Shown here: positions 1-6,131 of the stretch, piece after piece
Layout: each line of letters starts with the position of its first letter
Numbering within the stretch: position 1 is the first letter of the stretch
Source of the DNA: Patulibacter sp.
GTDB taxonomy: Bacteria; Actinomycetota; Thermoleophilia; Solirubrobacterales; Solirubrobacteraceae
Assembly (NCBI GenBank): GCA_031119595.1
Contig: JAVHXX010000035.1
Location: forward strand, 1 to 16,630
Reading direction: 5' to 3'
DNA length: 16,630 bases
Program-made: the position numbers and the translations under genes
Notes under the pieces: generated by a model
The model's database searches: none
The model's input: only the letters and a program-made list of their open reading frames with translations
What the model was told of the DNA's origin: nothing

Positions 1-473
1 GCGGTGACATCACCACCTGGCACCTCGGCGACGAGCCGGCCGACGTGCTCGCCCAGGGCTTCGAGCGGATCCACAAGCACGGCCGCAAGATGCTCGCCGC
101 CACCCATTCCAAGCACGCCGCCGACGACCTCCACACGGAGGAGTTCCACGACCTCCGCAAGCGCGCGAAGGACCTCTGGCACGCCGCCGAGCTGCTCGAG
201 GTCGCCGCACCCAAGCGCATGCGCGCGCTCGCCACGCACGCCCACGAACTCGCCGACCACGTCGGCGACGATCACGATCTCGCGGTGCTCGCCGGTCACG
301 TCGACCAGCACGCGGACGCCTTCTCCGATCCTGCCGACGCCGAGGTCCTGAAGGCCGTGATCGAGCAACGGCGCCGCAAGCTGCAGCGCAAGGCCCTCAA
401 GGTCGCCGCGACGATCTACGACACCAAGCCGACCGTCCTCGCCGAACGCATCCGCGAGCTGGGCGACCGCTGA
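1..473 (+). CDS. CHAD-domain protein, C-terminal part (5' end outside window)
   Basis: The reading frame is open from the left edge (first full codon at base 3) to TGA at 471-473, giving 156 visible residues with no start seen. The protein is helix-rich and full of His, Lys and Arg. It carries two CHAD (conserved histidine alpha-helical domain) hallmarks: an H-x2-RKRAK helix (FHDLRKRAKDLWH, about residues 48-60 of the visible part) and the later GDDHDLAVL segment, which matches the family's 'DLHDLxVL' motif. CHAD domains are known to bind polyphosphate and often follow a CYTH triphosphatase domain. Whether a CYTH half lies upstream cannot be seen here. The protein is predicted cytoplasmic, and its binding role is inferred from the family. 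The GTG at 45 is an internal codon, not a credible start, because the frame is open and CHAD-like before it. Confidence 0.85.
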   Translation, partial: GDITTWHLGDEPADVLAQGFERIHKHGRKMLAATHSKHAADDLHTEEFHDLRKRAKDLWHAAELLEVAAPKRMRALATHAHELADHVGDDHDLAVLAGHVDQHADAFSDPADAEVLKAVIEQRRRKLQRKALKVAATIYDTKPTVLAERIRELGDR

Positions 474-487
474 TCGCACCGCGCGGG

Positions 488-542
488 GGCCTGCCCGGCA
501 GGCCACCGGGGAGCCGGTGCAACGCCGCGCACGCCCGGCGTG
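488..542 (+). terminator. Cluster of three short hairpins after the CHAD gene
   Basis: Three GC-rich inverted repeats follow each other directly. The first has arms 488-494 and 498-504 (GGCCTGC/GCAGGCC, 3-nt loop). The second has arms 504-509 and 514-519 (CACCGG/CCGGTG). The third has arms 530-535 and 537-542 (CACGCC/GGCGTG). They begin 14 nt after the CHAD stop codon. None is followed by a T tract, so this would be a U-tract-less terminator of the kind proposed for actinobacteria, or simply mRNA 3'-end structure. The function is inferred. Confidence 0.45.
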
Positions 543-569
543 GGGGAGAGGCTGCGAGAAGTCACACGC

Positions 570-578
570 TGCTAACAT
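570..578 (+). promoter_or_regulatory. Probable extended -10 promoter of the tRNA-fMet gene
   Basis: TGCTAACAT at 570-578 fits an extended -10 element (TGn then TAnnnT). It lies 11 nt before the first base of the mature tRNA, so a transcript would start with a very short 5' leader. No good -35 hexamer is visible 16-18 bp upstream, which is compatible with an extended -10 promoter. Confidence 0.45.
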
Positions 579-589
579 GCCTGGTCCGC

Positions 590-663
<74 letters not shown>

Positions 664-681
664 TGTCCCTCCGGGGACTCC

Positions 682-714
682 GAGGCCCTCAGCGATGAGG
701 GCCTCTCGTGTTTC
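682..714 (+). terminator. Terminator hairpin after tRNA-fMet
   Basis: A perfect 10-bp stem (GAGGCCCTCA 682-691 with TGAGGGCCTC 696-705) closes on a GCGA tetraloop and is followed by the weakly T-rich TCGTGTTT. It lies 19 nt after the mature tRNA end and fits an intrinsic terminator. It could act in both directions. Confidence 0.8.
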
Positions 715-787
715 CAGGGCGTGTGCGAGCCCGTTCCGCGATGGCTGCGGAGATCGGAAGACGCGTGATTCTGCGCCGGGCGTGAGA

Positions 788-793
788 TACGTT
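788..793 (+). promoter_or_regulatory. Candidate -10 element for the 805 gene
   Basis: TACGTT (TAnnnT) lies 11 nt before the ATG at 805. The hexamer 765-770 (GTGATT), 17 bp upstream, shares only the central TGA with a -35. No Shine-Dalgarno sequence precedes the ATG, so a leaderless or nearly leaderless mRNA is likely. Confidence 0.4.
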
Positions 794-804
794 CTCTGCG
801 CCTG

Positions 805-2913
805 ATGCCGCTGACTTCGCCGACCTCGTCCACCCGCGCGAACCGCCGCGTCGCGCGCACCATCACGCTCGCCGCGTGCCTGGCGCTCGCGGTGCCCGCC
901 GCCTCCGCCTCCGCCTCGCCGTGGGGCGCACCGCAGGTGCTGCTGCCGGCGTCGGCGGGATACGTGACGGAGCCTGCCGTGAGCCAGAACGCCGACGGGC
1001 TTGCGGTCGCCGTCTTCGCGAAGTCCGTGGGAGGCCACTCGCGGGTGTATGCCGCCGTCCGGCCCGCCGGCGGAGCGTTTCCGGCGGCCGCACCGATCTC
1101 CGCCGCCACGGAGGACGCCGCCCAACCGACGGCCGCGGTCGACGCCGACGGCGGCGTCACGGTGGCGTGGCGGGCCGGCACCACGATCAAGTCGTCCTAC
1201 CGGCCGGCGGGCGGCGCGTTCCCGGCCACGCCGCAGACGGTCGCGAGCACGGGCGTCGAGCCCAGCACCGCGGTCGACATCACGACCGCCGCCGGCGGCT
1301 TCGCGGCGATCGCCTGGACCGGCCTCGTGTCAACGGCAGAACGGACGGCGTACGCCATCCGCGCCGGCGGTGCGACCACCTTCGGTACCGCGACGTTCGT
1401 GCCCCAGCAGGTCGCCAGCGGCACCGCGAAATCGATCTTCGGGAGCCCACGGATTGCCGCCGACGACGCAGGTGACCTGACGTTGCTCTGGCAGGAACAG
1501 GTCGATCGTGGCGACGGCAACGCCCACTACGTCGCCGAGGCGAGCACGAAGGCGCGGTCGGCGACGGCATTCAGCGCCCCGGTCGAGCTGTCGCTGGACT
1601 TCGCGGCCGGTTCCGGCGATCCCGCCCCGGGGAGCGTCTCCTCGTCGTTCATCGACGTGCTCACGGCTCCGACCGGCCGAACGGTGGCGGTCTGGGACTA
1701 CCAGAACTCCGGCACCGGCTCGACCGTGACCGTGATCCAGTACGCCGAGCGCGTCCCCGGCGCCTCGTTCGCTGCCGGCACGTGGAACACGCGGCAGACG
1801 CTGCCCGGCTCGACCGGTGGCGACTTTCCGGCGGCCGCGATCGACGGCAAGGGCGGCATCGCGATCGCGTATCTGAGCAGTGCCGGCGTGTCCGCCAGCG
1901 TGCGCACGACGGCGGCCGGCGGCTTCCAGACGCCCAAGTTGTTGTCGGGCTCGAGCGTGTACCAAGGGGCGCCGCCAGGCATCGCCATGACGCCGGCCGG
2001 CGACGCCGTGGTGGCGTGGTCGGCCGGCGCGTCGCCCGACGCCGAGGTCGACGCGGCCCGGCTCGTCGCCGGACAGGACCGCTTCGGCGATTCGGTCGTC
2101 GTCGCGAGCCGCGCGGGGGCGAGCGGCGCCAGCGTCAGCTATTCAGCGCCGTCGATCGCCCTCGACGCGGAGGGCAACGGCGCCCTGGTCTCCGACCTGA
2201 ACGACACCGTTGCGCCGTCGGGCACGTACACCCCGTACGCCTTCGGCTTCGACCCGATCCCGCCGACCCTCGGTGCGATCGTGGTGCCCGCGGCCGGCAC
2301 CGTCGGCACGAGCCTCGCCCTGGCCGCCACCGCCACCGACCGCTCGGGCGTACCGACGGTGACCTGGGACTTCGGCGACGGCGGGTCGGCAACCGGTGCC
2401 GAAGTCGCTCACACCTACGCGTCGCCCGGCGCATACACGGTGACCGTGCGCGCGACCGACGCTGCCGGCAACGTCAGCTCGGCGACGAAGACGACGCTGA
2501 TCACCGCCGCCGCCACCGTGCCAGCGCCCGCGCCGACACCGGCACCACCGGTCGCCACCCCGTCGCCCAAGCTGCCGCTGGTGCCCGCCAGCCCCAAGCT
2601 GAAGACGAGCAAGGCCAAGGGCGGCGCCACCCGGATCACCTTGCTCAGCCTCTCGCCGTTGCTCGCCGGAGACGTCGTCACGGTGGCCTGCTCCGGCAAG
2701 GGCTGCACGAAGAAGGCCTCGAGCAAGACGACCTTCAAGCCCAAGACGCCCAAGAAGTCGAAGCGGCTGCCCACGTCGCTCACGATCTCGGGCGTCGCGA
2801 ACCTCACCCTGAAGCCGGGTGCGACGCTCACCGTGACGATCGCCCGGACCGGCTACACGCCGAGCGTCACGACCTTCACGATCGTCAAGGGCAAGACACC
2901 GAAGAAGGGCTGA
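805..2913 (+). CDS. Secreted repeat protein (likely beta-propeller) with PKD domain and C-x4-C C-terminal domain
   Basis: The 702-residue protein begins with a signal peptide: Arg-rich residues 11-18, a hydrophobic stretch 19-34, and a probable cut after the ASASA run near 36-38. Residues about 45-480 contain seven or eight degenerate repeats of the form 'P-x2-A-x-D-x2-G-x4-A-W' (for example QPTAAVDADGGVTVAWRAG), which suggests a sialidase/BNR-like beta-propeller. A PKD domain follows (about 483-570) with the signature WDFGDG at 521-526 and ATDAAGN near its end. A Pro/Ala linker (about 573-598) leads to a Lys-rich C-terminal domain holding C629 and C634 in CSGKGC. That domain type is common in secreted proteins of Thermoleophilia. 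PKD and propeller units usually bind proteins or sugars. No catalytic residues are recognised, so adhesion or cell-surface binding is an inference. There is no LPXTG motif or C-terminal membrane helix. The gene is convergent with the SDR gene 19 bp away. Confidence 0.8.
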   Translation: MPLTSPTSSTRANRRVARTITLAACLALAVPAASASASPWGAPQVLLPASAGYVTEPAVSQNADGLAVAVFAKSVGGHSRVYAAVRPAGGAFPAAAPISAATEDAAQPTAAVDADGGVTVAWRAGTTIKSSYRPAGGAFPATPQTVASTGVEPSTAVDITTAAGGFAAIAWTGLVSTAERTAYAIRAGGATTFGTATFVPQQVASGTAKSIFGSPRIAADDAGDLTLLWQEQVDRGDGNAHYVAEASTKARSATAFSAPVELSLDFAAGSGDPAPGSVSSSFIDVLTAPTGRTVAVWDYQNSGTGSTVTVIQYAERVPGASFAAGTWNTRQTLPGSTGGDFPAAAIDGKGGIAIAYLSSAGVSASVRTTAAGGFQTPKLLSGSSVYQGAPPGIAMTPAGDAVVAWSAGASPDAEVDAARLVAGQDRFGDSVVVASRAGASGASVSYSAPSIALDAEGNGALVSDLNDTVAPSGTYTPYAFGFDPIPPTLGAIVVPAAGTVGTSLALAATATDRSGVPTVTWDFGDGGSATGAEVAHTYASPGAYTVTVRATDAAGNVSSATKTTLITAAATVPAPAPTPAPPVATPSPKLPLVPASPKLKTSKAKGGATRITLLSLSPLLAGDVVTVACSGKGCTKKASSKTTFKPKTPKKSKRLPTSLTISGVANLTLKPGATLTVTIARTGYTPSVTTFTIVKGKTPKKG

Positions 2914-2932
2914 GCACGCCCCGTCACGCGGC

Positions 2933-3814
2933 TCAGGCCTCGAGCAGCTCGAGATCCGCCAGCAGCGCCGGGTGCGTCGGCTCCCAGCCGAGCGTCGCTC
3001 GGGTGTAGGCGCTCGACGACGGCTGGTCCATCGCGAAGATCGCCCCGATCGGGCCGTACTGCTCGACCGGGACCGGGCCGACGGGCACGCCGAGGCGGCG
3101 GCCGATGACGGCGGCGATGTCCTTCACCGCGTCACCCTCGTCGGCGACGGCATGCCACGTGGTGCCGGCCGGTGCGGACTCGAGGGCGAGGCGGAACAGC
3201 AGGGCCGCGTCGAGCGCATGGACGGCAGGCCAGCGCTGGGTGCCGTCGCCCGGGTAGCCGGAGTGGCCGGCGTCTCGGGCGATGGTCGTGAGCAGGCCGG
3301 CGAACCCGCCGTGGCCCTCGTTGTGGACGGTGCGGGGCAGACGGATCGAGGAGCTGCGCACGCCCTTCGACGCGAGCTCGAGGATCGCGTTCACGGTGCG
3401 GCCGCGGCCCGCGACCGGGCCCTCGAGCGGCAGCGGATCGGTCTCGACCGAGGCGCGGCCCGGGATCCACGGCGTCCCCGACACCGTGACGAGCGGGCGG
3501 TCGCTTCCCGTGAGCGCCTCGCCCATCGCGGCGAGCGCCGCCGTCTCCTCCGCGATCCCCGCGGCGAGCGCCTCCGGGCTGCTGAAGTCGTTGCTGAAGG
3601 CGAGGTGGATGACGCCGTCCGTGGCCGCGGCGCCTTCGCGGATCGCGTCGAGGTCGGACAGGGCGCCGCGCAACGGGGTGCCTCCGGCCGCGGTGACCGC
3701 GGCGGCCGAAGCCTCGGACCGCGCGAGGACGGTGACGTCGTGGTCGTGCGTGAGCAGCTCGGCGACGACCGCCGAACCGACCAGGCCCGTGCCACCGGTG
3801 ATGAAGACATGCAT
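2933..3814 (-). CDS. Atypical SDR-family NAD(P)-dependent oxidoreductase/epimerase-like protein
   Basis: The 293-residue protein opens directly with a Rossmann fold whose nucleotide-binding motif TGGTGLVG (residues 6-13) is the TGxxGxxG form of extended and atypical short-chain dehydrogenases. The later segments 'SIRLPRTVHNEGHGGF', 'GDGTQRWPAVHALDAALLFRLALE' and the ending 'TLGWEPTHPALLADL' match a bacterial SDR subfamily often labelled NAD-dependent epimerase or 3-beta-hydroxysteroid dehydrogenase-like. The usual catalytic Tyr-x3-Lys is not evident where expected, which is typical of atypical SDRs. The substrate is unknown. The ATG at 3814 is preceded by AGGAG (bases 3822-3826 on the complement) with 7-nt spacing. 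The gene is divergent from a TetR gene and shares with it a spacer holding two operators, so it is very likely that regulator's target. Confidence 0.88.
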   Translation of the reverse strand: MHVFITGGTGLVGSAVVAELLTHDHDVTVLARSEASAAAVTAAGGTPLRGALSDLDAIREGAAATDGVIHLAFSNDFSSPEALAAGIAEETAALAAMGEALTGSDRPLVTVSGTPWIPGRASVETDPLPLEGPVAGRGRTVNAILELASKGVRSSSIRLPRTVHNEGHGGFAGLLTTIARDAGHSGYPGDGTQRWPAVHALDAALLFRLALESAPAGTTWHAVADEGDAVKDIAAVIGRRLGVPVGPVPVEQYGPIGAIFAMDQPSSSAYTRATLGWEPTHPALLADLELLEA

Positions 3815-3845
3815 GGCGTTGCTCCTGACCTTCGCTCGTGGCGAA

Positions 3846-3869
3846 GTGATGGGACTCTTGTCCCGTCAC
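3846..3869. promoter_or_regulatory. TetR operator 1 (24-bp palindrome)
   Basis: The half-sites GTGATGGGAC (3846-3855) and GTCCCGTCAC (3860-3869) are inverted around a 4-bp spacer, with a single mismatch between arms. The site lies on the SDR side of the divergent spacer, close to where the SDR transcript would start. It closely resembles operator 2, whose centre is 33 bp away (about three helical turns on one DNA face). The bound protein is inferred to be the adjacent TetR repressor. Confidence 0.8.
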
Positions 3870-3873
3870 CGTA
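3868..3873 (-). promoter_or_regulatory. Weak candidate -10 for the SDR gene
   Basis: On the complement, bases 3873-3868 read TACGGT (TAnnnT). Transcription would start near 3861, inside operator 1, giving a leader of about 45 nt that contains the AGGAG site. No convincing -35 is seen. A 6-bp hairpin (3830-3835 with 3841-3846) would sit in this leader. Confidence 0.3.
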
Positions 3874-3878
3874 GCAGC

Positions 3879-3902
3879 GTGATGAGACCTTAGTCCCATC
3901 AC
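3879..3902. promoter_or_regulatory. TetR operator 2 (24-bp palindrome)
   Basis: The half-sites GTGATGAGAC (3879-3888) and GTCCCATCAC (3893-3902) are inverted around a 4-bp spacer, with one mismatch. It has the same consensus as operator 1. It covers the region where the -35 of the TetR gene should lie and ends one base before its candidate -10, so binding should block transcription of the regulator itself. That is classical TetR autorepression, inferred from geometry. Confidence 0.82.
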
Positions 3903-3903
3903 G

Positions 3904-3909
3904 TACACT
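3904..3909 (+). promoter_or_regulatory. Candidate -10 of the TetR gene (leaderless start)
   Basis: TACACT lies 7 nt upstream of the ATG at 3917, so the predicted transcription start coincides with the start codon. No Shine-Dalgarno sequence is present in the short gap. It directly abuts operator 2. Confidence 0.5.
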
Positions 3910-3916
3910 GCCGGAC

Positions 3917-4495
3917 ATGGCCCGTTGGGAACCCGGAGCGCGCGAACGTCTCGTCGGCGCGGCCGTCGACCTCTTCATCGAGCAGGGCTACGACGCGACG
4001 ACCGTGGCGCAGATCGCCGAGCGCGCCGGCGTCACCAAGAGCACGTTCTTCCGGCACTTCCCCGACAAGCGCGAGCTCCTGGTCGCCGGTCAGGAGGCGC
4101 TCAGCACCCTCTTGGCCGCAGGCATCGCCGAGGCCCCGGAAGAGGCGACGCCGCTCGAAGCGGTCGCCGCCGGACTCGAGCGGGTTTCGGGCGCGATGAC
4201 GTCGTTCAACCGAGATCTCGGACCACGCATCAAGGCCGCGGTCGCCGCGAGCGCCGAACTCCAGGAGCGCGACGCCCTCAAGCGGGTCGGGATGGCGGTC
4301 GCGATGAGCGATGCGCTCGTTGCCCGCGGCGTGCCAGATCCCACCGCGCATCTCGCCGCCGAGCTCGGCGTCCTGGCCTTCAAGCGCGGCTACGCCGAGT
4401 GGTCCGAGACCGACCGGCACGTCGACGCGACCCTCGCCACGTACACGGGCCGGGCGCTCGAGGAGCTGCGCGCGGCCAGCGCCGGCCTGGGGTGA
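3917..4495 (+). CDS. TetR/AcrR-family transcriptional repressor
   Basis: The 192-residue protein has the standard length and layout of the family. The N-terminal DNA-binding domain has its helix-turn-helix around residues 29-48 (TVAQIAERAGVTKSTFFRHF) followed by PDKREL, a near-consensus TetR signature. The helical C-terminal half (about 55-190) is the ligand-binding and dimerisation domain and gives no hint of the ligand. The gene is divergent from the SDR oxidoreductase, with two matching operators between them, so it probably represses both itself and the SDR gene until an effector binds. The ATG at 3917 probably starts a leaderless message. A VOC-fold gene follows 83 bp downstream and may be co-transcribed. 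Confidence 0.95.
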   Translation: MARWEPGARERLVGAAVDLFIEQGYDATTVAQIAERAGVTKSTFFRHFPDKRELLVAGQEALSTLLAAGIAEAPEEATPLEAVAAGLERVSGAMTSFNRDLGPRIKAAVAASAELQERDALKRVGMAVAMSDALVARGVPDPTAHLAAELGVLAFKRGYAEWSETDRHVDATLATYTGRALEELRAASAGLG

Positions 4496-4578
4496 GCCGT
4501 GGCGCGTTCACCTCAGGACCGAATCTGACCGGATTTCGCCGGATGCTGGTCCCCTCAACCGATCCAGAGGGCAGGACC

Positions 4579-4995
4579 ATGAACTTCATCTCGACCCGCA
4601 TCGTCACCACCGACGTCCCGGGGCTCACCGCGTTCTACGAGCGCGTGACCGGCACGGACGCGGTCTGGAGCGCGGACGTCTTCGCGGAGATCGTGACGCC
4701 GTCGGGCACGCTCGCGATCGCCGACATCAAGACGATGGCGCTGTTCGCCGGAGCAGCGGTGGCCGCCGAGAACCGATCGCTCTTCCTCGAGTTCATCGTC
4801 GACGACGTCGATGCCGAGTACACCCGGCTCGGGGACGTCGCCGGCGATCTGGTGCAGGAGCCGACGACCATGCCGTGGGGTAACCGGTCGCTCGTGTTCC
4901 GCGACCCCGACGGCAACCTCGTGAACCTGTTCGCGCCCGTGACCGAGGACGCGATCGCGCGCTTCCGAGGCGTCACGCGCTCGGCCGTCGCCTGA
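4579..4995 (+). CDS. VOC-superfamily (glyoxalase/bleomycin-resistance fold) protein
   Basis: This 138-residue single-domain protein has paired beta-alpha-beta-beta-beta halves. The first half starts MNFISTRIVTTDVPGLTAFYE. The second contains LFLEFIVDDVDAEY and ends with the family hallmark 'WGNRSLVFRDPDGNLVNLFAP'. VOC proteins include metal-dependent lyases, dioxygenases and drug-binding proteins. Which of these this is cannot be told. The Glu in LFLEF and that in other strands could be metal ligands, but the set is not diagnostic. The ATG at 4579 is preceded by GAGGG (4567-4571) with 7-nt spacing, and the fold begins immediately after it. An in-frame ATG at 4543 would add 12 residues of no VOC character. 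The gene ends 3 bp from the stop of the convergent lipid kinase gene. Confidence 0.88.
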   Translation: MNFISTRIVTTDVPGLTAFYERVTGTDAVWSADVFAEIVTPSGTLAIADIKTMALFAGAAVAAENRSLFLEFIVDDVDAEYTRLGDVAGDLVQEPTTMPWGNRSLVFRDPDGNLVNLFAPVTEDAIARFRGVTRSAVA

Positions 4996-4998
4996 GGG

Positions 4999-5964
4999 TC
5001 AGACCGGCGGGCGGTCGACGGCCGTCGCCCGTTCCGGCGGAGCCGCCGCTGCCGGGGCACCGGGTGTGATCACCGTCAAGGCGCCGGGGAGCACCCGCAC
5101 GCGGACCGGCTGTCCCGCGGGCAGCGGGTCGGCGAAGGGGAGCGTCTCGCCGTCGGCGCCCACCGGCATCGCCCGGTCGACCGTGAAGGTGAGGTCGGTG
5201 TCGGTGTGGAGATCGACCTGCGGGAAGGTCACATGGGAGCCGTCGGAGACCTTCGCGAGGCCGCGCAGGAAGGTGATCTTCGAGGCGTCGCTCATCGTGA
5301 CGATATCGAGCCGTCCGTCGTCGATGCGGGCCGGTGGCGCGATCTTCATGCCCGCGGCGAAGTCGGGTGAGTTGGCGATCACGACGGTGTACCCGGCGAA
5401 CACGCGCTTGCCGGCGGTGCCCTCGAGGGTGAAGGTCGCCGGCCTCCACCGGGCCACGACCCGCAGCGCGGCGATCGGATAGGCACGAGGGCCCGAGATG
5501 AAGCGCATCCCGTTGGCGATCTCGTCGCCGACCGACGGCACGCCCACGTACACGGACCCCGCGACGATCTGCTCGGCCCAGCCCTCGGTGCTCACGCCGA
5601 TGAGGTCGATCGACCGTTCGACGCCGGTGATGAGCGCGTTCGCAGCGGCGGCCGGATCGCGCGGGATCCCGAGCACGCGGGACAGGTCGTTGCCGCGGCC
5701 TCCGGCGATCAGGCTCCACCGACCGCCGGCGGCGGCCGTCGCGCCGGCGAGCGCGCCCGCCGTGCCGTCGCCGCCGACCGCCACCACGATCTCACCGGCG
5801 GTGGCTGCCGCCGTCGCCAACTCCCGCGCGTGGGCGAGGCTCGACGACGCGCGGACCTCGGCCGCGAGCCCCGCCCCGCGGAGCACGGCTGCGGCGGTTG
5901 CCGCTGCTGCGCGCGCCCGGCCGCGGCCTGCGGTCGGATTCACGATCAGCGCGTAACGGGACAT
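4999..5964 (-). CDS. Diacylglycerol kinase-like lipid kinase (DAGK catalytic domain, YegS/DgkB type)
   Basis: The 321-residue protein has the layout of soluble bacterial lipid kinases. It shows an N-terminal strand with NPTAGRGRA (residues 9-17), the nucleotide-binding VAVGGDGT (61-68), GGRGNDLSRVLGIP (88-101), DDGRLDI (215-221), and DGE at 271-273, the region that carries the catalytic acid in DgkB-like enzymes. The expected activity is ATP-dependent phosphorylation of diacylglycerol or a related lipid at the membrane surface, giving phosphatidic acid. The substrate is not proven. GGRGND replaces the commoner GTGND, a variant I believe is frequent in actinobacteria. The last 25 residues are a Pro/Ala-rich tail. 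The ATG at 5964 has a close GAGGTG. A possible -10 (TAGCTT on the complement, bases 6017-6012) would give a leader of about 40 nt. The gene is divergent from the PLD gene. Confidence 0.9.
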   Translation of the reverse strand: MSRYALIVNPTAGRGRARAAAATAAAVLRGAGLAAEVRASSSLAHARELATAAATAGEIVVAVGGDGTAGALAGATAAAGGRWSLIAGGRGNDLSRVLGIPRDPAAAANALITGVERSIDLIGVSTEGWAEQIVAGSVYVGVPSVGDEIANGMRFISGPRAYPIAALRVVARWRPATFTLEGTAGKRVFAGYTVVIANSPDFAAGMKIAPPARIDDGRLDIVTMSDASKITFLRGLAKVSDGSHVTFPQVDLHTDTDLTFTVDRAMPVGADGETLPFADPLPAGQPVRVRVLPGALTVITPGAPAAAAPPERATAVDRPPV

Positions 5965-6026
5965 CTCACCTCGGCAGGGCGCCTCCGATGCGGGCGGCCC
6001 GGTGCCGCGGCAAGCTACAGGAGCGC

Positions 6027-6042
6027 CGGGCCGCCCGGCCCG
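6027..6042. repeat. Inverted repeat in the spacer between lipid kinase and PLD genes
   Basis: CGGGCCG (6027-6033) and CGGCCCG (6036-6042) are perfect inverted arms with a 2-nt gap, near the middle of the 167-bp divergent spacer. It could be an operator or only a product of GC richness. Apart from the candidate -10 elements at each end, I see nothing else in this spacer. Confidence 0.3.
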
Positions 6043-6119
6043 CCTGCTCCCCGACCTCGCGCCGCGGACGCGACCGGCCGTGCCGGGTCATCGCTCCGGG
6101 CGAGGTCACGCTCCGCTGG

Positions 6120-6125
6120 TAGAAC
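6120..6125 (+). promoter_or_regulatory. Weak candidate -10 for the PLD gene
   Basis: TAGAAC lies 6 nt before the GTG at 6132, the same position as the -10-like hexamers of other genes in the window. Its last base departs from TAnnnT. No Shine-Dalgarno sequence is present. Confidence 0.3.
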
Positions 6126-6131
6126 CGGTCG

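Noticed and set aside
3925..4578. Open frame upstream of and joined to the VOC gene
   Set aside because: It overlaps the TetR gene in a different frame with Arg-rich shadow translation. The VOC fold and a good ribosome site begin at 4579.
5008..5031. Inverted repeat (CGGGCG/CGCCCG) near the end of the lipid kinase gene as terminator of the VOC gene
   Set aside because: Arms are only 6 bp and lie inside coding sequence in GC-rich DNA. It is too weak to list as a terminator.
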